Assembly: GCA_026416955.1 (NCBI GenBank)
Contig: JAOAEE010000013.1
Coordinates: 172,841 to 236,840 of the forward strand
Length of the DNA: 64,000 nucleotides
Source of the DNA: Ignavibacteria bacterium
GTDB lineage: Bacteria > Bacteroidota > Ignavibacteria > Kapaibacteriales > UBA2268
Direction: 5' to 3'
Part shown: in pieces, positions 1 to 8,728 of the stretch
Layout: every line of letters begins with the position of its first letter
Position numbering within the stretch: the first letter of the stretch is position 1
The notes under the pieces: generated by a model
Seen by the model: only the letters and a program-made list of their open reading frames with translations
Database searches by the model: none
Told to the model about the DNA's origin: nothing
Translations under genes and position numbers: made by a program

Positions 1-1217
1 CCAGAAAGCTTAGAAATTTTCGCAGCCATCACAATGTAATCGTTATTGTGTCGGCGACCAAAGCCACCACCAGAGAAAAGAACATTGGCTTTTACGTTAC
101 TTTGAGTAATACCTAAAGCAGTAGCAACTTGGGAACGAGCAGTTTGAGGGTTTTGAGTACCAGCCCAAATTTCGCACTTGCCATTATGGAAATATGCAAA
201 AGCACTCATTGGTTCCATCGTAGAATGCGCAAGGAAAGGCACTTCGTAGGTGCATTCAATTTTTTTTGTAGTGTTTCCCGGCAAATCGGGTAAGTTCCCT
301 ATTAAACTATAAAATTTGTTGAAGATTTGTTCTGTACTAAGTTCAGCATTTGTCCCTTTGTTCCAAGTTACTTTTAATGCATCTCTACCTTTTAGGGCAA
401 GCCAAGAATTTTCTGCAACTACAGCAATTCCTTCTGATATTTGGTAAACGCCCACCACCCCTTTAATTTTTTTTGCTTCACTATCGTCAAAACTAGCTAA
501 AGAGCCACCAATATAAGGACACCGTAGAATTACAGCGTATTTCATACCTTCGAGGCGGTAATCTGAACTAAAAACGGCCTTTCCGGTTACAAATGATGTT
601 TCATCGATATTTTTTTGCGGCTTACCTAATATTTTAAAGTCGGAAACTTTTTTTAACTTGACGGAATTTGCTGGGGGGATTGGCAATTGTATTGCTTTAT
701 CAATTAATTCACCATATGATAACTTTCTAACTCCATTTTTTTCATATACATAACTATTTTGGGTATAACAATTATCTGGGGAAATTCCCCATATTTCCGC
801 TGCTGCATTTATCAAAAGTTGTCTTGCTTGGGCTCCAGCTTGCCGCAAAGTTGTCCAAAAAGTTCTAACACTTGTACTCCCACCAGTAGATTGGTCCCCA
901 TACTTCGAATCTCCTTCGGCATTAATTGCAATGACCCTACTCCAATCTGCATCAAGTTCTTCGGCAACTATCATTGCAAATGTAGTTCGAACACCTTGAC
1001 CGATTTCAGAGCGTGCCACTGTTACAACTACATAATTTTCTTTTGTGATTTCGACCCAAATACTAGGTGTTAAACCTAACACTTTCTTTTTATCATCTAA
1101 TACGACTAATTCGGCTAGCAATTTGTTGGAAAAAGGGAAGCCAGACACCACACCAGCAACTGTTAATGCTGTTCCAAAAATAAACCTTCTCCTAGACTCT
1201 TTGCAGTGTTTTTCCAT
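1..1217 (-). CDS. Molybdopterin-binding large subunit, isoquinoline 1-oxidoreductase beta type (partial)
   Basis: Large catalytic subunit of a molybdenum hydroxylase (xanthine dehydrogenase/aldehyde oxidase family). The C-terminus lies beyond the window start. About 405 codons are visible. They begin with a twin-arginine-like leader (ESRRRFIFGTALTVAG), so export as a folded, cofactor-loaded enzyme is inferred. The early VARSEIGQGVRT segment, the TYEVPFLAHSTMEPMSAFA stretch and the glycine-rich FSGGGFGRRH loop are typical of IorB-like Mo-pterin proteins. The start is set by AAGGAG at 1225-1230, inside the end of the [2Fe-2S] gene, 7 nt before the ATG. The substrate cannot be told; aldehydes or N-heterocycles are usual for the family. 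Confidence 0.88.
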   Translation of the reverse strand, partial: MEKHCKESRRRFIFGTALTVAGVVSGFPFSNKLLAELVVLDDKKKVLGLTPSIWVEITKENYVVVTVARSEIGQGVRTTFAMIVAEELDADWSRVIAINAEGDSKYGDQSTGGSTSVRTFWTTLRQAGAQARQLLINAAAEIWGISPDNCYTQNSYVYEKNGVRKLSYGELIDKAIQLPIPPANSVKLKKVSDFKILGKPQKNIDETSFVTGKAVFSSDYRLEGMKYAVILRCPYIGGSLASFDDSEAKKIKGVVGVYQISEGIAVVAENSWLALKGRDALKVTWNKGTNAELSTEQIFNKFYSLIGNLPDLPGNTTKKIECTYEVPFLAHSTMEPMSAFAYFHNGKCEIWAGTQNPQTARSQVATALGITQSNVKANVLFSGGGFGRRHNNDYIVMAAKISKLS

Positions 1218-1221
1218 AAAA

Positions 1222-1668
1222 TTACTCCTTTGTAGCCAACAAAATTGCTTCGCGAATTTTGTTATATGTTCCACAACGACAAATATGTTCAGACATCTCC
1301 CTATTAATATCCTCAATTGTTGGTTTAGGGATTTTACTTATTAAGTAGTAAGCTCTAATAATTTGTCCGGGCTGGCAATAACCACATTGGCTAACACTTA
1401 ATTCATTCCAAGCCTTTTGCAATGGATGGTCTCCATTCTGGGAAATACCTTCGATTGTTGTAACTTCCTTGCCTTCTACAAATCCAATTGGAACAAGACA
1501 AGACTGTTCTGGAACCCCATCGATTAAAACCGTACACACTTTGCACACCCCAATACCACAACCATACTTCGTACCAGTCAACTTCAAAAGGTCTCGCAAT
1601 ACCCATAACAAAGGCATATCCGATTCAACATCCAAATTATACTCAACTTTGTTGACTTTAATTTTCAT
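1222..1668 (-). CDS. (2Fe-2S)-binding small subunit, IorA-like
   Basis: Electron-transfer subunit of the molybdenum hydroxylase, 148 residues, the usual length. The N-terminal plant-type ferredoxin fold has C37, C42, C45 and C57 for the first [2Fe-2S] cluster. The C-terminal helical domain has C95-x2-C98 and C130-x-C132 for the second. Electrons leave the Mo site through these clusters to an unknown acceptor. The stop codon lies 4 nt before the large-subunit start, so the two are translationally linked. No leader is visible, so co-export with the Tat-bearing large subunit is inferred. No FAD subunit is adjacent, as in other IorAB-type two-subunit enzymes. Confidence 0.92.
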   Translation of the reverse strand: MKIKVNKVEYNLDVESDMPLLWVLRDLLKLTGTKYGCGIGVCKVCTVLIDGVPEQSCLVPIGFVEGKEVTTIEGISQNGDHPLQKAWNELSVSQCGYCQPGQIIRAYYLISKIPKPTIEDINREMSEHICRCGTYNKIREAILLATKE

Positions 1669-1693
1669 ATGAATGATTTTTATTTAACACAAG

Positions 1694-1701
1694 CAAAATT
1701 A
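1694..1701 (-). promoter_or_regulatory. Candidate -7 element (TAATTTTG) for the iorAB-like pair
   Basis: A perfect TAnnTTTG match to the Bacteroidetes -7 consensus, 25 nt before the ATG at 1668. No clear -33 element was found. The same octamer recurs before several other genes in the window. Confidence 0.45.
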
Positions 1702-1760
1702 TGAAAAATATCACAAAATCAGCTAAATGAATATTGAAAAGTAAATCCAATTGAAAAGAA

Positions 1761-1782
1761 AAAGGGCGATTTCTCGCCCTTT
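1761..1782 (-). terminator. Rho-independent terminator after the thioredoxin gene
   Basis: A perfect 9-bp stem (AAAGGGCGA / TCGCCCTTT) with a 4-nt loop. On the minus strand it is followed by a T-rich tract (TTTTTCTTTTC). It lies 25 nt past the thioredoxin stop and separates that gene from the downstream oxidoreductase pair. Confidence 0.85.
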
Positions 1783-1806
1783 AATCAATAACAAAAAAGA
1801 AAAAAA

Positions 1807-2175
1807 TTAATGAATTAAAGGTTTTTTAATGTTGAATAAGTCTTCGATTGCTCTTTCATAAACTTCTTTAGGCATAGCACCAACAGCAATTCGTGGTTCA
1901 TCATCTATTGGAATAAAAAGAACTGTTGGTATTGAACGAATTCCAAACATTGCGGAAAGTTCTTGCTCTTGGTCTGTGTCTATTTTATAAAAATCAATTA
2001 ATCCTTGATACTCTTTATCGAGTTCTTCTAAAATCGGCGACACAGCCTTGCAAGGACCACACCAATCTGCGTAGAAATCGATGATAGCGGGTTTTTTCCC
2101 TTTAAATACCCATTGGTCGTTGTTTTCGTAATCGAAAACTTTCTCGATGAATGATTCTTTTGTTAATAATGTCAT
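1807..2175 (-). CDS. trxA: Thioredoxin
   Basis: Cytoplasmic dithiol-disulfide oxidoreductase of 122 residues. The active site is W38-C39-G40-P41-C42-K43 after the DFYADW strand, and the cis-proline loop reads IRSIPTVLF. An N-terminal extension of about 20 residues makes it slightly longer than the usual 105-110, and no signal peptide is seen. AGGAG at 2183-2187 lies 7 nt before the ATG. It is a single-gene unit, divergent from the YchF-like gene and closed by its own terminator. Confidence 0.95.
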   Translation of the reverse strand: MTLLTKESFIEKVFDYENNDQWVFKGKKPAIIDFYADWCGPCKAVSPILEELDKEYQGLIDFYKIDTDQEQELSAMFGIRSIPTVLFIPIDDEPRIAVGAMPKEVYERAIEDLFNIKKPLIH

Positions 2176-2272
2176 AAAAATGCTCCTAAAAAATAATAAA
2201 TTAATAAACTAACAATAAAATAAACGTTTAGTAATATTTTTTATTTTCAAAAAGCAACTTAATCAATTTTTT

Positions 2273-2280
2273 TAATTTTG
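2273..2280 (+). promoter_or_regulatory. Candidate -7 element (TAATTTTG) for the YchF-like gene
   Basis: A perfect TAnnTTTG match ending 20 nt before the ATG at 2301, within an AT-rich divergent intergenic region. No convincing -33 element was seen. Confidence 0.42.
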
Positions 2281-2300
2281 AAAATTAAATTTTTTTAAAT

Positions 2301-3380
2301 ATGAAAATTGGTATTGTAGGTCTACCATACTCTGGAAAAACTACTTTTTTCGATTCATTAACATTTGTTGGTGGAGAAGAAACTGTCCACAATCGTACAA
2401 AATCGAATATTTCTATAATAAAGGTTCCAGATAAAAGATTAGATTACCTTGTCGAAATTTTTAATCCCAAAAGGAAAGTTAATGCCACTATCGAAGTAGA
2501 CGATTTTATGGGAAGCTCTAACCCAGAAATTTCAACTTACAATAATAAGTTTGCAACACTTGCAAAAAATTACGACGCCTTTATTTTAATTGTTCGGGGC
2601 TTCGAAGACTCTTCGGTTCCACACATCAAAGAAACAATCGACATAGAACGAGATATAAAAATCTTTTTCGAGGACACAAGCATTTTCGACCTTTCTTTCC
2701 TTGAAAAAAGATTAGAAAATATTGAAAAAGAACTTACAAGAGGAAAAAACAAAGAAGAATTATTAAAAACAAAAGAAATTCTAACAAAATGGAACGAAAC
2801 ATTATTATCTGGTAAATCTTTAAGAGAATTGGAGTTAAGTAAAGAAGAAGAACTCCTTCAAAAAAACTACCAACTCCTTACTATGAAACCCTTAATAATA
2901 GCAATAAATTTATCGGAAAAAGATATCGAAAGTTCGAATAAAATTACAAAAGAAGTTAGGCAAAAATTTCAAACAAAAAACATTAGAATTGAACCCTTCT
3001 TTGCCAAAATTGAATTTGAATTGTCTCGATTGCCCGAGGAAGATAGATTGGATTTTATGCAAAACTTCGGTTTAACCGAGTCCGCTCTGTCGAGACTCAT
3101 TAGAGCGGCATATGACCTACTTGGGTTACAATCCTTTTTCACAGTTGGAGAAGATGAGTGTCGGGCTTGGACAATACGAAAAGGTATGACAGCACAAGAA
3201 GCTGCTGGGGTTATTCACACAGACTTCTACAACAAATTCATTCGTGCAGAAGTTGTTCATTTTGATGATTTTAAAGAATGTGGTTCATTTGCAAGATGTA
3301 AAGAAAAAGGAGTTTTCCGCCTCGAAGGTAAAGAATATATAGTAAAGGATGGTGATATAATGCATATTCGTCATAATTAA
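2301..3380 (+). CDS. YchF/Obg-like ATPase, divergent paralog (DUF933/TGS)
   Basis: P-loop NTPase of the YchF (OLA1) family, 359 residues against a usual ~363. The P-loop is GLPYSGKTT where YchF normally has GLPNVGKST. The segment AINLSE carries the N-x-x-E motif that gives YchF its ATP preference. The coiled-coil insertion (about 130-190) and the C-terminal TGS domain (about 275-359, ending in VKDGDIMH) are well conserved. However, the glycine-rich switch II stretch of canonical YchF is replaced by DDFMGSSNPEISTYNNKF, and switch I is also unlike it. It is probably a ribosome-associated regulator, but nucleotide cycling may differ. The 3' end overlaps convergent nuoF by 4 bp. Confidence 0.85.
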   Translation: MKIGIVGLPYSGKTTFFDSLTFVGGEETVHNRTKSNISIIKVPDKRLDYLVEIFNPKRKVNATIEVDDFMGSSNPEISTYNNKFATLAKNYDAFILIVRGFEDSSVPHIKETIDIERDIKIFFEDTSIFDLSFLEKRLENIEKELTRGKNKEELLKTKEILTKWNETLLSGKSLRELELSKEEELLQKNYQLLTMKPLIIAINLSEKDIESSNKITKEVRQKFQTKNIRIEPFFAKIEFELSRLPEEDRLDFMQNFGLTESALSRLIRAAYDLLGLQSFFTVGEDECRAWTIRKGMTAQEAAGVIHTDFYNKFIRAEVVHFDDFKECGSFARCKEKGVFRLEGKEYIVKDGDIMHIRHN

Positions 3381-4708
3381 CTTCGATGCTCTACAAGCGA
3401 AGCTGCACTCCTCCTTTTCCCGTGAACTATATTTGGAGCAACAAAATCTCTGGCAGGTTTAACTCTTTTCTCGAACTCAGAACGAAATTTTGTCAAAAAC
3501 CCTTTAACTGGCCAGGCAGCAGCGTCACCCAAAGCACAAATTGTATTACCCTCAATATTAGAGGCAACAGAATAAAGTAAATCTAAATCTTTTGAAGTAG
3601 CATTACCCTCATATATTCTTTTAAGAACCTTTTCCATCCAACCACACCCTTCACGACAAGGGGTACATTGGCCACAGGATTCGTGATGATAAAAATGTGC
3701 AATCCGATAGGTTATTTTTACAATATCGGTGTCTTCATCCATTACAATAATACCCCCAGTACCAATGTGGGTACCATATTTTTGAAGCGATTCCTCGTCC
3801 ATCAAAGCTTCTTCAGCTTCTTCTGCAGTGAGTGGTGGCATCGAAGAACCACCGGGTATGACCGCCTTCAGAGCTTTATTTTTCCATACACCACCGCAAT
3901 GTTCGTATATAATCTCCTTTAAAGGAACTCCAGTAGGAAGTTCGTATACACCAGGTTTATTGATATGTCCACTTACCCCAAATAACAAAGTTCCGGGATG
4001 TCTCGGTGCACCAATTTTTGCATACTCATCTCCACCCATATTAATAATTGGTGGAACAGCTGCAATGGTTTCCACATTGTTGATTGTGGTAGGATATCCC
4101 CACAATCCTCTTTGGGCTGGGAATGGTGGTTTAAACCGGGGATAACCTCTATCTCCTTCAATTGAACTCATCAAAGCAGTTTCTTCCCCACATATGTAGG
4201 CACCAGCACCTTTATGAATGTAAATATTAAGCCAATAATCACTTCCAAAAGTTTCTTTCATTTTAATTCCTACGAAACCTTTATCGTAAGCTATATCCAA
4301 GGCACTTTGCATCAAATTAATCCACTTATGATATTCACCACGAATGTAAATGTATGCAGTATTAATACCCATTGCATATCCAGCAATTAATATTCCTTCG
4401 ATTAATTGAAATGGATTGAATTCGAATATTTGCCTATCTTTAAAGGAACCGGGCTCGGATTCATCACCATTTACGCATAGATATTTCGGTACATCATTGG
4501 TTTTTGGCATAAAAGACCACTTTAGCCCAGTGGGGAAACAAGCTCCACCACGCCCTCTAAGTCCAGATTTTTTAACCTCGCTTATTACTTCATCTGGGGT
4601 CATTGTTAAAGCTTTTCTATAAGCCTCAAAACCACCATTAGTTAGGTAGGTTTCAATGTTGTTTAAATTAGGAATATCTGGTAAAAGTAATTTTGGATAT
4701 TTGTTCAT
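3377..4708 (-). CDS. nuoF: NADH-quinone oxidoreductase subunit F (orphan copy)
   Basis: NADH-oxidising, FMN- and [4Fe-4S]-binding subunit of complex I. The 443 residues are full length. The RGRGGACFPTG loop (51-61) and GAGAYICGEE (167-176) form the FMN/NADH site. C345, C348, C351 and C391 are the N3 cluster ligands. It stands alone: nuoE and nuoG are absent, and the other nuo genes lie at 31531-42025. It is last in a run of secreted-protein genes, 72 nt after the giant LTD/ASH protein. A soluble NAD-dependent hydrogenase or formate dehydrogenase diaphorase is an alternative, but no partner is nearby and the sequence is close to true NuoF. Confidence 0.93.
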   Translation of the reverse strand: MNKYPKLLLPDIPNLNNIETYLTNGGFEAYRKALTMTPDEVISEVKKSGLRGRGGACFPTGLKWSFMPKTNDVPKYLCVNGDESEPGSFKDRQIFEFNPFQLIEGILIAGYAMGINTAYIYIRGEYHKWINLMQSALDIAYDKGFVGIKMKETFGSDYWLNIYIHKGAGAYICGEETALMSSIEGDRGYPRFKPPFPAQRGLWGYPTTINNVETIAAVPPIINMGGDEYAKIGAPRHPGTLLFGVSGHINKPGVYELPTGVPLKEIIYEHCGGVWKNKALKAVIPGGSSMPPLTAEEAEEALMDEESLQKYGTHIGTGGIIVMDEDTDIVKITYRIAHFYHHESCGQCTPCREGCGWMEKVLKRIYEGNATSKDLDLLYSVASNIEGNTICALGDAAAWPVKGFLTKFRSEFEKRVKPARDFVAPNIVHGKRRSAASLVEHRS

Positions 4709-4780
4709 TTTTTCGACCTAATAAAATAACTAATTTACAAAAGGAACAGCAAAATAATAAATTTGAATATCAAAATAATT

Positions 4781-7700
4781 TTAATTATTTATTATGTAAG
4801 TTTGAACCAAATCTCCAAGTCTTAAAATCCCATAATATAATTGGTTTTTACTTAATGGAACTTGATAAGTTACAATAATCTCACCTTTTTCTAATTTTTC
4901 GAACCTGTCTTTAAGAATACACCTTCCAAGCATATCGTATATAAAGAACTCAGTGTCGTAGAAAACATTATTTGAAATAATTTTTACATAAAATCCGTTC
5001 TCACCCAAACCAAAATCGAACATTGGTAATGTTTCAGAAGATATTAACCTAAGGTCTGGAACACATACACTATCAATTTCAACTGAACCGTCTTGCAAAA
5101 CAACCTTAGGTTGCCTATTTGAAAATATTTTGAAATCATCAAATTTCAATTCAGAACCCTTTCTGTCTCCCAAAAAGACCATCCCTTCGAGATAAAACAA
5201 AACTCCCTCGCTAATATTTTGTTGCTTAGGATTAATTCCAACCTTGATTATCCCATCATTATGATTAATCTCTGGGTTAATCCAAAAAGAACCAGAGTAA
5301 ACACTCGTAACATTAAAAACTCTTGGGTAAAATAAAATTTTAACATTCATTGAGTCCAAACTACCTACAGAGGAATTTTCGAAATTAAACCTAACAGGTA
5401 CTTTCCCGACTGTAAATGGTTTAAACTTATGCTTCTCAATAAATGCCGAAAAAATCGGAGGCTTAGGTGCTTTTCCTTTACCCTTTACTACCACCATTAA
5501 CAATGTATCGCAAGGAAATCCTAATCTTAGCTCTGCAATTGTTTCGAATATACCCTCTGAAATTGGTTTAAAGCTTATGTTAATAATTGAAGAATCTTTT
5601 TGTGGCAAAAGTAAGTTTATATTACCTTTGGGATTGATATTAAAGTTGGTTTCATCTCTTATTATGGTAGAAAGAATATTAATTAATGTATCGCCAATGT
5701 TATAAATGAATACATTTTTCGAACCAACAGTACCAATTTCAACCTCTCCAAAATCAACAGTATCTTTGCTGGCTAAAAATTTTCCACGAATTAACTCCCC
5801 TTTTAAAAATAAATGGTATTCTGTTCCACAAGGGTCAAGAACGAGCTTAACCATTGCAAAATATTTTCCATTTTTTTGTGGAGAAAAAGAAAATTGAATA
5901 TTTGAACCATCGGACAAACTGGTTCCTTTTTGCAAGGAGCATTTAAAAGGACTTTGAATATCTATGTTTTTTACTTTTGTTAACCCAAAAGTATCCCCTA
6001 CAATTCTAACACTTAGGGATTTTTGGAATTCTTCAATATCGAAACAACCTTGTAATTTTCCGAAGTCGATTGTATCTTGGGCAAAATTAACAATTATTCC
6101 TTTCTTTGTGTATCTTACTTCAAACGAATCTAAAATCGTACAAGGTTCAATTTCAAGGTATATCTTACTTTTATTAACTCCCAAATTACTTGGGTTTACA
6201 ACAAATTCAATTTGTATATTTCCAAGGCTACCAACCTTCGAGGTTGAATTTACAATTTTAATATCATTGTTTTGCGACTTTAAGTTTAAAGCTAAATCGA
6301 AATTAGACTTATTGACAAAATCGACAACAAATTTCTTCGAAACTTCACACTCATCAAAAACTATATTCTCTATTGAATTGGTGTTGACAACATATTGCAC
6401 CTTTTCAACTTTGCCTTTAATTGGAATAATTAATGAGTCTGGAATATTTGAGTAAGAAAAATATATTTTCAAAAATCCAACGTAACTTCCTATCCCAAAA
6501 TTAGGAAGTTTTACCACAAAATCTACTTTACCATTAATTGACAATGAAATTGGTACCTTTGGGGTAATTAACTCGAATGGGTTATCAAGCAAAACATTAG
6601 TAATTTTTATTTCCTCATTAGAATCATTAAATAAAGATAAAGTTGAATCCATCGAAAAAGCGAAACAATCTGGAATAATTCCAAAGTCAATCTCCTTCTT
6701 AGTAAATATTAAAACAGTCTTTGCCTTCGTTCCTTCTAAAAATATAGTATCTATTTGATTACACTCTTTATGCAAAAACATTTTTCCAGAAATATTACCA
6801 GAACGAAGTGGTTTAAATCGAACAACCAGGTTCACTTGCCCTTTTGGTAATAAAACAAAAGGTAATTTCGGCGAAACTAACTCAAATGAATTTCCATCTT
6901 CAAAGACGATTTTATCAATTTTGACTGTATCGGAACTCAAGTTTGTAACAACAATTGTTGTATCTTTCGATACTTCATTCTTATCCACAAAAAATTTGAC
7001 AACAGTCGGGGAATATCTTAACTTTAAATCTAAGTATTTAACGGTAATCTTTGGAGTTTTAGTTGTACATATATCATTACTTGCCGAGAAGAAGTACGAA
7101 CCACTCGATGTAATCGTCCATTCAGACTTTTCTGCTTCTTCAACTAATTTGTCATCTTTGAAAAAGCCGAACTTAAACCACCCCAGAAGTCTACAATTTA
7201 TTGATTCATTCGGACAGAGAACAATGGTAGTATCTCTTTTTACTTCCTTTCCATTGAGAATTAAAGAAATTTGAGGAAATTTAACAATATTAATATTGAC
7301 GCTTTCGGACAAAACGGAACAACCAAGACTGTCTTGAACTTCAACTTTGTATGCACCAGAGGTTGTCACAATTAGCGAATCGGAAAAATTTCCAGAAATA
7401 CTATTTCCATCTATGAACCATCTGAAAATTACAGAACTATACCTATTTCTATTTTGAACTTTTAGAACGATTGTATCACCTTCGCAGACTTTTGCACTAC
7501 CCTTTGAAATATAGATTTCTGGTTTTGGAGGAAGGGTTTTTTCAACCTCAACCTGGGCAAAAGTTCTTTGATTATAAGAGCGACCACGGGCATTTGTTTC
7601 ATCATTATCCTCGTTGAAATCGTCAAATTTGAACCTAAAAGCATAAATTCGATAAACATAACGCATTCCACATTGCAGGGAGTACTTGTCGACAAAACGA

Positions 7701-8668
7701 GTTATTTGGGAATAATTAACTATTCCAATAATCGTTCCCGAACCCAAATTGTCTCCAATTTTGTATCTTTTCCCATCAATTGGATGAATAGCACTTCCAA
7801 GATTATCATAAGGAATTCTTACAATTAAATAACCTGAAACGCTATCTTGCGGATAAGGGTCTACCATTACATTCCAAGATAGAATTACACTATCTTTGAA
7901 AACTTTTGCATTTGCACTGGGAGAATTCCAATTTGGTTCCCTTAGACTTCGCCAAAACAATTGATTTTGGTTCAAAAAGTTCACCCTGTTATTCGGTTTA
8001 CCTTTTGTAATAAGGTCAGCAGATTGGGTTACTTCCTCTTCTCTTGTATCGAAACCTTTATTGTATGCCGAAAGAGTTAAACCTGGGCAAACACGAACAG
8101 TTACTCCACCACGTGTTATACTCCCAACATAACTTATTTTGGGGTCGGGCATAGTCAACCAATCTCCACCAGCAGAAGGCATATGAGCAAGAGCGTGAAC
8201 GTGATTATCGTTTTGGTCAAGTATTTCGACAATTTCGCTCTCTTGGGCAAGGTTTAATGCTTTTTGATACCATTCGGGTCCGACAATGCAACTGAAACAC
8301 CGCTTTTCGAAATAAGTTTCATTTTCTGCATCAATTTCTATATAACCATCACTTTTGTCGACATCAACACTTTGGTATGCAGAATATCGATGGTTTATTA
8401 CAATAATAGTACCCGCGCGTAAATTTCGCCATAATGGATGATTTTTAAAACGAATGCCCCCGGTCCACTGTGAAGGGGGAGGGGTTGAACCCGCATTATC
8501 GCGCAAAGTAAATCCAACAAGGTCGACATTATCTTCGACGACCAAAAGTTCAGTCCATTCCCCAAGTGGGTCGCCAGAAACATTGTAGTATTCACTTACA
8601 ACCACCTTCTGGGAGTAAGAAGCAATTGAGAGATTAATAAAAATTATTAGTATAATCAATTTTTTCAT
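4781..8668 (-). CDS. Giant secreted protein: lamin-tail domain, Ig-like domains, ASH repeats, sorting-domain tail
   Basis: 1295 residues, no enzyme motif recognised. Signal peptide about 1-19 (hydrophobic run ending SYSQ). A lamin-tail (LTD)-like domain follows at about 20-160 (VVVSEYYN, EWTELLV, VGFTLRDN). Then come a fibronectin-like stretch to about 380, two Ig/PKD-like modules (about 385-545), and repeated choice-of-anchor D (ASH) units to about 1080 marked by IDFG/VDFG starts. A cohesin-like segment sits at about 1085-1210, and the last ~70 residues resemble a type IX sorting domain. A role as a surface or extracellular structural protein is inferred. It lies 60 nt behind the TonB receptor and upstream of nuoF. 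Confidence 0.85.
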   Translation of the reverse strand: MKKLIILIIFINLSIASYSQKVVVSEYYNVSGDPLGEWTELLVVEDNVDLVGFTLRDNAGSTPPPSQWTGGIRFKNHPLWRNLRAGTIIVINHRYSAYQSVDVDKSDGYIEIDAENETYFEKRCFSCIVGPEWYQKALNLAQESEIVEILDQNDNHVHALAHMPSAGGDWLTMPDPKISYVGSITRGGVTVRVCPGLTLSAYNKGFDTREEEVTQSADLITKGKPNNRVNFLNQNQLFWRSLREPNWNSPSANAKVFKDSVILSWNVMVDPYPQDSVSGYLIVRIPYDNLGSAIHPIDGKRYKIGDNLGSGTIIGIVNYSQITRFVDKYSLQCGMRYVYRIYAFRFKFDDFNEDNDETNARGRSYNQRTFAQVEVEKTLPPKPEIYISKGSAKVCEGDTIVLKVQNRNRYSSVIFRWFIDGNSISGNFSDSLIVTTSGAYKVEVQDSLGCSVLSESVNINIVKFPQISLILNGKEVKRDTTIVLCPNESINCRLLGWFKFGFFKDDKLVEEAEKSEWTITSSGSYFFSASNDICTTKTPKITVKYLDLKLRYSPTVVKFFVDKNEVSKDTTIVVTNLSSDTVKIDKIVFEDGNSFELVSPKLPFVLLPKGQVNLVVRFKPLRSGNISGKMFLHKECNQIDTIFLEGTKAKTVLIFTKKEIDFGIIPDCFAFSMDSTLSLFNDSNEEIKITNVLLDNPFELITPKVPISLSINGKVDFVVKLPNFGIGSYVGFLKIYFSYSNIPDSLIIPIKGKVEKVQYVVNTNSIENIVFDECEVSKKFVVDFVNKSNFDLALNLKSQNNDIKIVNSTSKVGSLGNIQIEFVVNPSNLGVNKSKIYLEIEPCTILDSFEVRYTKKGIIVNFAQDTIDFGKLQGCFDIEEFQKSLSVRIVGDTFGLTKVKNIDIQSPFKCSLQKGTSLSDGSNIQFSFSPQKNGKYFAMVKLVLDPCGTEYHLFLKGELIRGKFLASKDTVDFGEVEIGTVGSKNVFIYNIGDTLINILSTIIRDETNFNINPKGNINLLLPQKDSSIINISFKPISEGIFETIAELRLGFPCDTLLMVVVKGKGKAPKPPIFSAFIEKHKFKPFTVGKVPVRFNFENSSVGSLDSMNVKILFYPRVFNVTSVYSGSFWINPEINHNDGIIKVGINPKQQNISEGVLFYLEGMVFLGDRKGSELKFDDFKIFSNRQPKVVLQDGSVEIDSVCVPDLRLISSETLPMFDFGLGENGFYVKIISNNVFYDTEFFIYDMLGRCILKDRFEKLEKGEIIVTYQVPLSKNQLYYGILRLGDLVQTYIINN

Positions 8669-8728
8669 ATTTGTCTCTCCGAAAAAAACAAAATTAGTTT
8701 ATAAAAATTAAAGAAAAGTTAATCTGAA

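Noticed and set aside
759..1344. Plus-strand open frames across the molybdenum hydroxylase genes
   Set aside because: They are antisense to two well-supported genes and encode low-complexity, Cys/Asn/Thr-rich sequence with no motifs.
3668..4145. Overlapping plus-strand frames inside nuoF
   Set aside because: Shadows of a fully conserved nuoF; no start context or family signal.
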